Source: Brachybacterium subflavum
Lineage (GTDB): Bacteria; Actinomycetota; Actinomycetes; Actinomycetales; Dermabacteraceae
DNA length: 64,000 bases
NCBI RefSeq assembly: GCF_009299795.1
Contig: NZ_VIGP01000007.1
Location: forward strand, 62,001-126,000
Direction of reading: 5' to 3'
Below the pieces are notes generated by a model that made no database searches, was not told the origin of the DNA, and saw only the letters and a list, made by a program, of their open reading frames with translations. Shown piece after piece: positions 38,276 to 47,402 of this stretch; within the stretch, counting starts at the first letter, position 1; every line of letters starts with the position of its first letter. The position numbers were made by a program, and so were the translations under genes.

Positions 38276-40263
38276 CCGACCTCCTGCTCCTGGTGGTCGC
38301 GGGGATCGTGGTCCTCGCCGCGGCCGTCGTCCCCGGCTTCCTCGCCGTGCGCGTGCTCGGCGGCGGCCGCCTGCTCGCCCTCGCCCTGGCCCCCGCCCTC
38401 GGCGCCGCGATCGCCGGCGTGGGCGCGGCGATCGCGGGGAAGGCCGGCGTGCCCTGGTCGCTCGCGACCTTCGGGGTGCTCTCCGCGCTCATGATCCTGA
38501 TCGGGCTGCTCGCCCGCCGCTTCGGCCTGCGCCTGCCGGCGACCGTGCTCGACGGGCGCCCGCTGGTCGACGGGGCCGATCCTCCCGACCGGCCCGCACC
38601 CCGGCGCCGTGTCCCGGGAGGCCCCTGGTGGATCCTCGGCGCGGTGCTCGTCGCGCTCGTCCCGATCGCCTATGCGGCGGGAGGGGCCGATCGGGTGCTC
38701 GAGCGCTGGGACACCCTCTACCACCTCTCCGCCCTCGAGCGGATCCGGGAGACGGGCGACGCGTCGTCCCTGGTGATCGGCACGGTCGCGAGCACCACCG
38801 GGCAGCCGAACCCCTACCCCGGCGGCTTCCACGCGCTCGCGTCCCTGGTCCCGCTGGTGCCGATCCCGGTGCTGCTGAACGCCGCGTGCCTGGTGCTCGC
38901 GGTGGTGCCGTGGGTGACAGGGATGGCACTTCTCGCCCGCGCCCTGTGGCCCGCGGTGACCTGGGGGCCGTTCGCCGCGAGCATCGTCGGCCTGCTCGCG
39001 CCCGCGGCCCCGTGGAACGAGTGGATTCATCTCTCGGCGATCCCGAACATGGTGGGCTTCGCGATGCTGCCCGGCGTCACCGCGGCAATCGTCGCGCTGT
39101 GGGGCGCGCTGATGAAGGAGGCCACGGGCGATGGCGCGGGCGACGGGCCGGCGCCCGGCCACGGCATCCCCGGGCGGCCGGTGCTGCGGCACCTGGCCTC
39201 CGTGCTCGCGCTCGGCGGGGCCGGGCTCGGCCTCGCGCTCATGCACCCGAACGTGGCCGTCACGGCCCTGCTGCTGATCGCCGCCCTGAGCGCGGTGACC
39301 GCCCTCCCTCACGCGCGGCGCCGCCCCTGGCTGCTCGCCGTGCCGGTCGCGGCGCTGGTGCCCGTCGGCCTGCTGTCCTGGACTCCCCTCGCCGCAGTCG
39401 TCACGGACTTCGGGGGCGGGCTCAAGGTCTCGTGGTGGACGGGGCTGGGCGAGCTGCTGCTGGGCCTGCTCACGGTCTGGCCGATGGCGCTCGGCGTGGT
39501 GCTCGCGCTGCTGTGGTGGCCGGGCCTCGTGGCCTCCTGGCGCAGCCCGCAGCGCTGGCTGGTGGTCGCCTGGGTCGTGATGGGCGTGCTCTACTTCGAC
39601 TCCGCGATCGACTCCCCGCTGAACCTCTCGACCCTCTACTACCGCGGCCAGGACCGACTCTCGATGCCGGTCACGATGCTCACCAGCGTGCTCGTGATCC
39701 CCGGCCTGCGCGCCTGGTCCCGCGTGATCGCCCCGCACGGGGAGAGGATCCCGCGCTGGGGCGCCGCCGTGCTGACGGCGCTGGCCGTGGTCGCGGCCGC
39801 GAGCTCGGTGCCCACCCGCATCGACAACGCCCAGCTGAACCTGGCCTGGACCTCCGAGGGACGCGGCCGCTTCCTCCAGCAGGACGAGGTGGACGCCTGG
39901 GCGAAGGCCGCTCCCGACATGGACACGAGCAGGAAGGTGCTCGCGAGCCCGTTCTCCGGCGCCTCCCACATGTACGCGATCCACGGCCAGCACGTGTACT
40001 ACCCCGTCGCGGGCATGGCCCTGACCTCGCAGGACAGGGCGCTGCTCTACGCCATCTCCGGGTCGGACGGCCCCGTGCCGCTCGCGGAGCAGTGCCGGAT
40101 GCTCGAGGACGCGAACGTCGGCTACATCTACAAGGAGTACACGACCTACTCGTGGTCCTCCACGTTCGACCTGGTCAACCGCGCCTCCCAGGACCTGGGC
40201 ACCACCGTGTTCACGACCGACCACTCGCAGCTGATCCGCGTCGACTGCGGCTCCGGCTCCTGA
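38272..40263 (+). CDS. DUF6541 polytopic membrane protein, possible GT-C transferase
   Basis: This 663-residue protein has about 11-13 membrane helices followed by an extracytoplasmic C-terminal domain of some 130 residues. It fits DUF6541, a family regularly found in actinobacterial glycan loci. The loop after an early helix contains RWDTLYHLSALERIRETGDAS, with Asp and His near the outer face as in GT-C enzymes. A GT-C function, using a lipid-phosphate sugar outside the cell, is inferred from topology and from its coupling to DUF2304. Catalysis is not shown. A second DUF6541 protein lies at 50502-52502. Confidence 0.78.
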   Translation: MTDLLLLVVAGIVVLAAAVVPGFLAVRVLGGGRLLALALAPALGAAIAGVGAAIAGKAGVPWSLATFGVLSALMILIGLLARRFGLRLPATVLDGRPLVDGADPPDRPAPRRRVPGGPWWILGAVLVALVPIAYAAGGADRVLERWDTLYHLSALERIRETGDASSLVIGTVASTTGQPNPYPGGFHALASLVPLVPIPVLLNAACLVLAVVPWVTGMALLARALWPAVTWGPFAASIVGLLAPAAPWNEWIHLSAIPNMVGFAMLPGVTAAIVALWGALMKEATGDGAGDGPAPGHGIPGRPVLRHLASVLALGGAGLGLALMHPNVAVTALLLIAALSAVTALPHARRRPWLLAVPVAALVPVGLLSWTPLAAVVTDFGGGLKVSWWTGLGELLLGLLTVWPMALGVVLALLWWPGLVASWRSPQRWLVVAWVVMGVLYFDSAIDSPLNLSTLYYRGQDRLSMPVTMLTSVLVIPGLRAWSRVIAPHGERIPRWGAAVLTALAVVAAASSVPTRIDNAQLNLAWTSEGRGRFLQQDEVDAWAKAAPDMDTSRKVLASPFSGASHMYAIHGQHVYYPVAGMALTSQDRALLYAISGSDGPVPLAEQCRMLEDANVGYIYKEYTTYSWSSTFDLVNRASQDLGTTVFTTDHSQLIRVDCGSGS

Positions 40264-40285
40264 GAGAGGACCCGGCTCCCCCGGC

Positions 40286-41425
40286 ATGACCTCCTCCGAC
40301 CCCTCGCCCGACTCGGCTCGATCCGCCCCGGCGCGCGAGTACCTGCCCCTCCTCGACGTCCTGCGGATCGCCGCGATCCTCGGCGTCGTGCTCGTGCACG
40401 TGGTGGGAGGCGGCGTCGAGGCCGGGACCGTCGGGATCGGCGTGACGGCGCTGGACATGGCGGCCTCCGCCGCCGTCCCCGTCTTCCTCATGATGACCGG
40501 CGCCCTGAACCTGCATCCCGCCGCCCACCGGCGCGGACCGGGCGCCTTCTGGCGGCGGCGCGCGGTGCGCGTGGTGCCCGCCCTCGTGGTGTGGTCGGCG
40601 GTGTACATGCTGCTCATCGACCCGCTCGCGGGGGCCGACATCTCGCCCGGCATCGCGCTCGACGAGATCATCACCGGCAAGACGGCAGTCCACCTGTACT
40701 TCCTGTGGGCGGTCCTCGGGCTCTACGCCCTCGCGCCCGTCATCGCGGCGTTCCTCCACCAGCACGGGGCGCACGAGGGCCGGCGGGCCTGGTGGATGGG
40801 CATCCTGGGCTGCGTCTGGACCGCGCTCGCCTTCGCCGTGCCCTTCCTCACCGCCGGACCGACGGCCGGAGGGGCCTTCGACGGGCTCTCCCCGCACAGG
40901 CCGCTCGAGGCGGGCGCGCTCACCTTCGGACTCGCCTTCGCGGGCTTCTTCGTGATCGGAAGGGCAGCCCTCGTCGCACCTCCGGGCCGTCGCACGGGGG
41001 CATGGCTGCTCGCCCTGAGCCCCTTGTGCGTCCTCGCGCTCACAGCCGTCTACGAGGCGGACCGGGGCGGGGCGGGGGCCGGATCGGGCTCGGCGGCCGA
41101 CGCATGGATCGCAGTGCTCGGCTCCGGCTACACTTCGCCGCTGGTCATGGTGTATGCGATCGCCCTGTTCGCGGGCATGGCCGCGCTCGCGCTGCCGTGG
41201 CGGGTCGGACCGCGCGCCCAGCACGTGCTGCGCACGCTCGGCGACGCGACCTTCGGCGTGTTCCTCGCGCACTTCGCGATCCTCGTGCTGCTGCGGCAGC
41301 TGCCGTGGATGGGCGACGGCGACGCGCTGGGTCAGATGGCGGTCGCGTACGTCATCGTGGTGCCGGTGTCCTTCGCGATCTCCCTGCTCGCGCAGAGGAT
41401 CCCCGGGGTGCGCCTGGTGTTCTAA
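40286..41425 (+). CDS. Acyltransferase-3 family membrane O-acyltransferase
   Basis: This 379-residue protein has about ten membrane helices. The acyltransferase-3 signature is at the start: EYLPLLDVLRIAAILGVVLVHV has the conserved Arg and His. The helix-2 block SAAVPVFLMMTGALNL and FWRRRAVRVVPALVVWS are also typical. OafA/WecH-type members transfer acetyl or succinyl groups onto polysaccharide sugars across the membrane. Following the DUF6541 gene by 22 nt, it probably decorates the glycan built by this locus. Its stop overlaps the convergent glycosyltransferase stop by 4 nt. Confidence 0.9.
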   Translation: MTSSDPSPDSARSAPAREYLPLLDVLRIAAILGVVLVHVVGGGVEAGTVGIGVTALDMAASAAVPVFLMMTGALNLHPAAHRRGPGAFWRRRAVRVVPALVVWSAVYMLLIDPLAGADISPGIALDEIITGKTAVHLYFLWAVLGLYALAPVIAAFLHQHGAHEGRRAWWMGILGCVWTALAFAVPFLTAGPTAGGAFDGLSPHRPLEAGALTFGLAFAGFFVIGRAALVAPPGRRTGAWLLALSPLCVLALTAVYEADRGGAGAGSGSAADAWIAVLGSGYTSPLVMVYAIALFAGMAALALPWRVGPRAQHVLRTLGDATFGVFLAHFAILVLLRQLPWMGDGDALGQMAVAYVIVVPVSFAISLLAQRIPGVRLVF

Positions 41426-42618
41426 GTCCTGCTGTTCCCGCGCGCCACCTCGAGGACGGCCTCGGCGGCGCGCTCGGCGGCGCCCTGCAGGGAGGCGTGC
41501 TCCAGGGTCCAGGTGCGCAGGTGCTCGGGCGTCGGCCGGTCCTCCCCTGCGAGCGCGGCGAGCATCGAGGCGGCGACGGCGGCGGGGTCGTAGGCGCTCG
41601 CCCAGCCCAGCTGCGCATCGCGCACCCGCTCGAAGGCGGCGCCCTCTCCCGCGTGGATCACGGGCGTGCCCGAGGCCGTGGCCGCGTAGATCTTCGTGGG
41701 CAGGGCGAACTCGTAGCCCAGGCCCGGGGTGATCGAGCTCAGCCCGGCGACCGCGCCGCGCAGCGCGCGGGACATGTCCGCGGGGGCGAGTCGGCCCCGG
41801 AACTCGACGCCCGCGATGCCCTCGTCGGCCACCTTCTGCGCGAGGGCCTCCTTGCCGCTGCCCTCGCTGAAGAACAGCAGGCGGGCGCCCGGGTGCTCGG
41901 CGCGCACGCGCGCGAAGGCCTCGACGAAGACGTCGGCCCCCTGCCATTCGGAGACCGTCCCGCCGTAGACGAAGTACGGGCCGGCCGCGGTCTCCTCGTC
42001 CGGCTGCGGGCCCTCGGGGGTGAAGACGTCGGTGTCGATGCCGTTGCCGACCATGGTGAGCGACGGACGGCGGCCGATGAGGGCGGCGACGCGGTCGTCG
42101 ACCCCCGGGGAGATCGTGAGGACCTTCGCGGCGCGCTTCCAGGTCGTGGTCTCCATGATCCGCACGGCGGTGCGGATCGGAGCGGGGACGCCCTCGACGC
42201 TCTCGGTCGCGTCCGACCATACATCGGCCGCGTAGAAGACCGTCGGGACCCGCCGCAGCACGCCGACCACGGTCGCGACCAGGCCGGTCGTGGGCGGCGG
42301 CTCGGCGATGACCACATCGGGTCGGCGTCGCAGCAGCAGGCGCAGGGCGAGCGGCACGTCGAAGCTCATGTAGCAGAGGTAGCCGCGCACCTGCTGCTGG
42401 TGGTCGCGCTTGACGGGGAAGCGGGAGACGCGGCGGACCCGGTCCGTCCCGGTGACGCCGCGCGGGGGGCGGGTGGTGAGCACGGTGACCTCGGCGCCCG
42501 CCTCCTCGAGGGCGCGCACGAGGGCCTCCTCGCGGAAGGCGGCAGCGACGGCCTCGGGGGTGAAGACGCGGGTCGCCAGGACGATGCGGGGCGGGAAGCT
42601 TCCGCGCGGCCGGCTCAT
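41422..42618 (-). CDS. Family 4 glycosyltransferase
   Basis: This 398-residue GT-B enzyme of the GT4 type has an N-terminal acceptor domain with RVFTPEAVAAAFREEALVRAL, AEVTVLTTRPPRG and DVVIAEPPPTTGLVA. The C-terminal nucleotide-binding domain has YFVYGGTVSEWQGADVFVEAF and the EX7E-like region ending ALPTKIYAATASGTPVIHAG. It overlaps the UDP-GlcNAc 2-epimerase gene by ATGA, so it may use a sugar made through that epimerase (ManNAc or its uronic acid). That pairing is inference. The start ATG at 42618 was chosen for that overlap and the family N-terminus. Confidence 0.87.
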   Translation of the reverse strand: MSRPRGSFPPRIVLATRVFTPEAVAAAFREEALVRALEEAGAEVTVLTTRPPRGVTGTDRVRRVSRFPVKRDHQQQVRGYLCYMSFDVPLALRLLLRRRPDVVIAEPPPTTGLVATVVGVLRRVPTVFYAADVWSDATESVEGVPAPIRTAVRIMETTTWKRAAKVLTISPGVDDRVAALIGRRPSLTMVGNGIDTDVFTPEGPQPDEETAAGPYFVYGGTVSEWQGADVFVEAFARVRAEHPGARLLFFSEGSGKEALAQKVADEGIAGVEFRGRLAPADMSRALRGAVAGLSSITPGLGYEFALPTKIYAATASGTPVIHAGEGAAFERVRDAQLGWASAYDPAAVAASMLAALAGEDRPTPEHLRTWTLEHASLQGAAERAAEAVLEVARGNSRT

Positions 42619-43682
42619 CGGGTGCGCTCGCGCAGGGCGTCGACGACGCGCTCGGCGGCGTGCCCGTCGCCGTAGTGGTCGGGGCGATCGGAGGCGGGGC
42701 GGGGACGCTCCAGGGCCCGCGCGATGCCCGCCGGGTCGGGGACCAGCTGGTTCCAGCCGTCCTCGAGGGTCTCGACCCACTCGGTCTCGGTGCGCACGGT
42801 GACGCAGGGGGTGCCCAGCAGGTACGCCTCCTTCTGCAGGCCGCCGGAGTCGGTGACGACGGAGCGCGCGCGGGAGACGGCCGCGATCAGATCCGGATAC
42901 GCGAGCGGCTCCCCCACGTGCACGCTGCCGCCCTCGAGAGCGAGGCCCGCCTCGCGGGCCTTCGCGGCCAGACGGGGGTGGGCGAGCAGGGCGATCGGCA
43001 GGGGCGCATCGCGCAGGGCGGAGAGGATCGCGGCGAGGCGCTCGGGGTCATCGGTGTTGTCGGCCCGGTGGATGGTGGCGACCGCGAACTCGCCCGCGGG
43101 GTCGATGCCCGTGGGCAGGCGCAGCGGCTGGTCGGCGACGGAGGCGGCGACCCGCAGGCAGACGTCGGTCATCACGTCGCCCACCACGAGGGTGCGAGAC
43201 CCCAGGCCCTCGCCCTCGAGGTGCTCGCGCGCGACCTCGGTGGGCGCCAGCAGCAGATCGGCCGCATGGTCGGTGAGCACGCGGTTGTGCTCCTCGGGCA
43301 TGCGACGGTTGAAGGAGCGCAGGCCTGCCTCGAGGTGGGCGACCTTCACGTGCATCTTCACCGCGGCGAGGGTTCCCGCGAGCGTCGAGTTGGTGTCGCC
43401 GTAGACGAGCACCCAGTCCGGCTGCTGCTGCTCGAGCACCTCGTCCATCGCCGCGAGCATCGCGCCCGTCTGGCGGCCGTGGCTGCCCGATCCCGCGCCC
43501 AGGTTCACGTCGGGGGCGGGGATGCGCAGGTCGGCGAAGAAGACGTCGCTCATGGCGGCGTCGTAGTGCTGCCCGGTGTGGACGATGACGTGCTGGACGT
43601 CGTCCCGCTGCGCGGCGGCGTCGGCGACCGCCGCGAGCTTCACGAACTGCGGGCGTGCGCCCACCACGGACAGGATCTTCAT
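42615..43682 (-). CDS. wecB: UDP-GlcNAc 2-epimerase, non-hydrolysing (WecB/WbpI family)
   Basis: This 355-residue enzyme converts UDP-GlcNAc to UDP-ManNAc, or in the WbpI branch the 2,3-diacetamido glucuronate to the mannuronate. Family blocks are SVVGARPQFVKLAAV, VHTGQHYDAAMSD, VYGDTNSTLAG, HLEAGLRSFNRRMPEEHNRVL, and the C-terminal SRARSVVTDSGGLQKEA with the catalytic-site serines and Glu. All expected acidic and His residues are present. The start ATG at 43682 has AGGAGA upstream. With the WbpABDE-like genes of this locus, the WbpI substrate is quite plausible, but sequence by eye cannot separate the two. Confidence 0.93.
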   Translation of the reverse strand: MKILSVVGARPQFVKLAAVADAAAQRDDVQHVIVHTGQHYDAAMSDVFFADLRIPAPDVNLGAGSGSHGRQTGAMLAAMDEVLEQQQPDWVLVYGDTNSTLAGTLAAVKMHVKVAHLEAGLRSFNRRMPEEHNRVLTDHAADLLLAPTEVAREHLEGEGLGSRTLVVGDVMTDVCLRVAASVADQPLRLPTGIDPAGEFAVATIHRADNTDDPERLAAILSALRDAPLPIALLAHPRLAAKAREAGLALEGGSVHVGEPLAYPDLIAAVSRARSVVTDSGGLQKEAYLLGTPCVTVRTETEWVETLEDGWNQLVPDPAGIARALERPRPASDRPDHYGDGHAAERVVDALRERTR

Positions 43683-43722
43683 CGGGCTGGTTCTCCTGGG
43701 GGCTCGGGGACGATCGCGCAGG

Positions 43723-43728
43723 TACAGT
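43723..43728 (+). promoter_or_regulatory. -10 element before the three-gene glycosyltransferase operon
   Basis: TACAGT fits TANNNT in the 80-nt divergent gap between wecB and the plus-strand glycosyltransferase gene at 43763. The Shine-Dalgarno site AGGAG is at 43754-43758. No -35 consensus is seen. Confidence 0.4.
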
Positions 43729-43762
43729 GTGCCCGACCCACGATATTCGTCCCAGGAGCGCC

Positions 43763-45139
43763 ATGCCCGAGCCTGCCCCCGCGCCGCGCATCGCGGTCCT
43801 CGTGCACAACGATGCCGCGAACGACGCGCGGGTCCTCAAGGAGTCGGCGTCGCTGCGCGCGGCGGGCATGGACGTGCGCATCATCGCCGTGGAGCGCCGG
43901 CTGAAGGGGCACGCGGCGGGCATCACGCAGCTGCCGGGCGGGGTCTGTCTCGAGCGCGTCCCCGAGTTCGCCCTGGAGCGGATCGCCCCGCAGCTCACGC
44001 GGCTGACGCGACGCGGCGGGGATGCGAGCGCGGCGGAGCCGGTGCCCGCCGACGTCCCCTCGCCGTCGGCCCCCGCTCGTCCCCGGGGCCTCGCCGCCCG
44101 CGCGTCGGCCCATGCGCGCCGGGTCGGGACCGCCGTCGCCGGTGACCTCGGCCGGCGCGCGTACCGCACGATCGAGCTGGGCACCTACTGGTGGCGCTCG
44201 GCACGTGCGGCCCGTGTTTTCGCGCCCGAGGTGGTCCACGCGAACGACACGAACACGCTGGTCCCCGCGCTCGCCGTGCAGCTCCTCGCCCGGCGCGAGG
44301 GCCGCCGGGTGCGGATCGTCTTCGACTCCCACGAGCTCTGGCGCCACCGCAACGTGGGCGAGCGCCGCCTGCTCGCCCCGCTGCTCGAGGCGCTGATCGA
44401 GCACGTCGCGGTCCCGCGGGCGGACGCCGTGATCACCGTCTCCCCCTCGATCGCCGACTGGCTCCAGCGCACCTACGACCTGCGCTCGCGTCCGCTGCTG
44501 GTGCGCAACGTGCCCGCCGCCGGGCCGGTCCCCGAGCGGGCGCAGGGCGTGCTGCGCGAGCGCGCGGGCCTGGCCGAGGACGACCTCGTGATCGCCTACG
44601 GCGGCCGGCTCACCACGGCGCGAGGCATCGAGGAGACCATCGCCGCGCTCCCCCATCTGGATGCACGCGTGCACTTCGTGCTGCTCGGCTACGGGGAGGC
44701 GGACTATGAGCGCTCGATCCTCGCCGCCGCCCGGGCGGCCGGGGTCCAGGACCGCGTGCATCTGGTGGGCGCCGTCGCTCCCGCGGAGGTGTCCGCAGCG
44801 CTGGCCGACGGGGACGTCGCGGTCGTGCACGTGCAGCCCGTGTGCCTGTCCTACCGCTTCGCCCTGCCCAACAAGCTCTTCGAGTCGATCCGCGCGGGCC
44901 TGCCGATCGCCGCGGCCGATCTCCCGGACATGCGGGCCGTGGTCGAGGAGCTGGGCGTCGGGGAGGTCTTCGAGGGCTCGGACCCCGTCGAGCTCGCCGC
45001 CGCCCTGCAGCGCATCCTCGCCTCCCCGGAGGACTATCGGGAGCGGGCCCGCGAGGCCGCACCGGACCTCACCTGGGAGGACGAGGCCACGGGCCTGCTC
45101 GAGGCCTACCGTCTGGTGCTCACCGGGGAGGACGCATGA
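43763..45139 (+). CDS. Family 4 glycosyltransferase
   Basis: This 458-residue GT-B enzyme has an N-terminal domain starting RIAVLVHNDAANDARVLKES with VVHANDTNTLVPALAV and FDSHELWRHRNVG. The C-terminal domain has IAYGGRLTTARGIEETIAAL, VLLGYGEADYE and RFALPNKLFESIRAGLPIA. The latter includes the terminal EX7E-like Glu of GT4. It shares the ANDTNTL and LPNKLFE blocks with the gene at 47403-48530, so the two are paralogues with possibly similar donors. The ATG at 43763 has an AGGAG site. It is the first of three genes joined by ATGA overlaps. Confidence 0.88.
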   Translation: MPEPAPAPRIAVLVHNDAANDARVLKESASLRAAGMDVRIIAVERRLKGHAAGITQLPGGVCLERVPEFALERIAPQLTRLTRRGGDASAAEPVPADVPSPSAPARPRGLAARASAHARRVGTAVAGDLGRRAYRTIELGTYWWRSARAARVFAPEVVHANDTNTLVPALAVQLLARREGRRVRIVFDSHELWRHRNVGERRLLAPLLEALIEHVAVPRADAVITVSPSIADWLQRTYDLRSRPLLVRNVPAAGPVPERAQGVLRERAGLAEDDLVIAYGGRLTTARGIEETIAALPHLDARVHFVLLGYGEADYERSILAAARAAGVQDRVHLVGAVAPAEVSAALADGDVAVVHVQPVCLSYRFALPNKLFESIRAGLPIAAADLPDMRAVVEELGVGEVFEGSDPVELAAALQRILASPEDYRERAREAAPDLTWEDEATGLLEAYRLVLTGEDA

Positions 45140-46278
45140 GAGCGACGCTGCTGACCACGTGGTTCCCCACGCGGGAGGCGCCCTCGCGGGGGTCCTTCGT
45201 GGTGCGCGATGCCCTCGCGATCGCCGAGCACGCCGATGTCCGGCTCGTGCACCTGGTGCCGCCCGTCGACGACGACGGCACCCGCCGGCTCGTCCACGCG
45301 GGCCTGGACGTGCTGCGGATCCCCATGGATCCGCGCCGTCCCGACCGGGTGCTGCGCGCCGCCCGGGCGCTCGGCCCAGCGCTCGAGAGGGCCGACGTGG
45401 TCCACTCGATGGCGTTCTCGACGCTGCTGCCGCTCGCGCTGCGCCGGCCGCGCGCGCCCTGGCTGCACACCGAGCACTGGTCGGCGCTCACCACGCCCGA
45501 GACGCTGCCGGCCCCCGCGCGGATCGCTCTGCCGGCCCTCTCCCGCCTGCTCGCGAGGCCGGATCGGGCGACGGCCGTGTGCGAGTACCTCGCCGAGCCG
45601 CTGCGCGCCGTGCGCGGCCACCGTCCCACCGACGTCGTCCCGTGCATCGTGGATCCCGGTCCCCTGGTCCCCCGCCGCGATCGGTCCGACGGATCCCTGA
45701 GCCTGGTCTCCACGGGCGGGCTCATCGACCGCAAGGACCCGCTGGTCGCAGTGCGCACCGTCGCCGAGCTGACGAGCCGCGGCATCGACGCGCACCTCAC
45801 CTGGCTCGGGGAGGGCCCGCTGCGGGAGGCGACGCTCGCCCTCGCCGCCGAGCTCGGCATCGCGGGCCGGATCGCGCTGCCGGGCACGACGAGCGCGGAG
45901 GGCGTGCGCGAGGCCCTCGGCCGCGCCGACCTGTTCTTCGGGCCGACGCGGGCCGACAACTTCTTCGTCTCGGCCGCCGAGGCGATCGTCGCCGGTCGCC
46001 CCGTGGTGCTCGGCGCGACGGGCGGGCAGGGCGAGTACGTCGAGCCCTCCGTCGGCTCCCTCATCGACGCGCAGGATCCCGTGCGCTACGCCGACGCGAT
46101 CCTCGATGTCGACGCCCGCACGCGGGAGCTGAGCAGCGAGGACATCGCCGCGACCATCGGCACGCGCTTCTCGACCCGGGCCGTCGGCGCCGCCTACGCC
46201 GCGCAGTACACGCGGCTGCTGGACGAGGCCGCCGGAGATGCGGGCGGCGGGCTCGAGAGGGCGGGGCTGGGGCGATGA
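45136..46278 (+). CDS. Family 4 glycosyltransferase
   Basis: This 380-residue GT-B enzyme has a short N-terminal start MRATLLTTWFPTREAPSRGS. Many surface-polysaccharide GT4 enzymes show the same FPxxxxPxxGxFV pattern. The donor half has SLVSTGGLIDRKDPLVAVRTV, WLGEGPLREATLALAAELG and FFGPTRADNFFVSAAEAIVAGRPVV in segments. The Glu in SAAEAIVAG is the catalytic-site acid. No membrane helices are present. It is co-translated with the genes on either side through ATGA overlaps. Donor and acceptor sugars are unknown. Confidence 0.87.
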   Translation: MRATLLTTWFPTREAPSRGSFVVRDALAIAEHADVRLVHLVPPVDDDGTRRLVHAGLDVLRIPMDPRRPDRVLRAARALGPALERADVVHSMAFSTLLPLALRRPRAPWLHTEHWSALTTPETLPAPARIALPALSRLLARPDRATAVCEYLAEPLRAVRGHRPTDVVPCIVDPGPLVPRRDRSDGSLSLVSTGGLIDRKDPLVAVRTVAELTSRGIDAHLTWLGEGPLREATLALAAELGIAGRIALPGTTSAEGVREALGRADLFFGPTRADNFFVSAAEAIVAGRPVVLGATGGQGEYVEPSVGSLIDAQDPVRYADAILDVDARTRELSSEDIAATIGTRFSTRAVGAAYAAQYTRLLDEAAGDAGGGLERAGLGR

Positions 46279-47393
46279 GGCCCGTCGACGTCGTCATCGC
46301 CTGCCACACGCCCGAGCGTCCCGTCGGCCGCGCCGTCGCGTCGATCCTCGAGGGCAACGCCGAGCACGCGAACGTCGTGGTCGTCGCCCACAACCGACCC
46401 GCCGACGAGATCCGCGGGGCGATCCGCCCCGAGCACCGCGAACGGGTGAGGATCCTCGAGCACCGCGACGCCTTCCGCTCCGCCTCCGGTCCGTTCAACG
46501 CGGGCATGCGCGACGCCGGTGAACGGGACGACGGGGATCAGGACCGCGCGCCGTTCGTCGCGATCATGGGTTCGGACGACACGCTCGCGCCCGGCGCCGT
46601 CGCCTCCTGGCTCGCCGTGCAGGAGCGGACGGGCGCCGAGTTCGTCATCACCCGGCTCGCGCTCGGCGCCGCCGAACATGGGGTGCCCACCCCCGCGGTG
46701 CGGATGCTGCGCGGGGGTCTCGCGGACCTCGCCCGGGATCGTCTCGCCTACCGCTCGGCGCCGCTCGGGCTCATGAGCAGGGCGATGCTCGCGCGCACCG
46801 GGGCGCACCTCGTGGAGGGCGCGACCGTGGGCGGCGACGTGGGCATGGTGACGCGGCTGATGGCGACCGTGCCCACGGCCTACGACCGCTTCGGCCCGCC
46901 GTACGTGATCGGCGAGGACGCCGGTGACCGCGTCACCTACGTGATCCGGCCGATGCGCGAGCAGCTCGGCTTCTTCCCCGACCTGCTCGAGGCCGACTGG
47001 TTCGCGGCGCTCCCCCGCTCTGCGCGCCGTGCGATCGGCACGAAGCTGCTGCGCATCCACGTGTTCGGGGCCGTCTTCTACCGCCAGGACGCCGAGATCT
47101 GGACGCACGAGGAGCGCGAGGTGCTCGCGGAGATCTCGGCCGACGTGCTGCGCCGCGCGTCCGGCTGCGAGCGTCCGCTCTCGCGGGCCGACCGCCGCCT
47201 GCTCGATGCGTGCCTGGATCCCGGGATCGGGGCCGACGACCTCATGGCCGCCGCGCGCGACCGGCGCCGGCACGGGCGCCCCGCGACGCTGCTGCCCCGC
47301 GAGATCACCCAGGTCCTCTCGCGCGAGGCGCCGCCGCGGTTCATGGCCGCGTCGCTCGCCGTGCAGATGCTGCCGCGGGTGCGGCGGGGCTGA
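46275..47393 (+). CDS. Family 2 glycosyltransferase
   Basis: This 372-residue GT2-like protein begins VDVVIACHTPERPVGRAVAS and has the metal-site region FVAIMGSDDTLAPGAVASWL. Its C-terminal 150 residues are helical and charged, unlike the short GT2 enzymes nearby, and end in a hydrophobic patch. Related proteins occur in actinobacterial and teichoic-acid-type loci. It ends the three-gene plus-strand operon and faces the next gene with only 9 nt between stops. Sugar specificity is not visible. Confidence 0.8.
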   Translation: MRPVDVVIACHTPERPVGRAVASILEGNAEHANVVVVAHNRPADEIRGAIRPEHRERVRILEHRDAFRSASGPFNAGMRDAGERDDGDQDRAPFVAIMGSDDTLAPGAVASWLAVQERTGAEFVITRLALGAAEHGVPTPAVRMLRGGLADLARDRLAYRSAPLGLMSRAMLARTGAHLVEGATVGGDVGMVTRLMATVPTAYDRFGPPYVIGEDAGDRVTYVIRPMREQLGFFPDLLEADWFAALPRSARRAIGTKLLRIHVFGAVFYRQDAEIWTHEEREVLAEISADVLRRASGCERPLSRADRRLLDACLDPGIGADDLMAAARDRRRHGRPATLLPREITQVLSREAPPRFMAASLAVQMLPRVRRG

Positions 47394-47402
47394 GCGAGCT
47401 CC

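Noticed and set aside
47394-47402. Terminator between the convergent glycosyltransferase genes
   Set aside because: Only 9 nt separate the stops and no stable stem with clear arms can be drawn.
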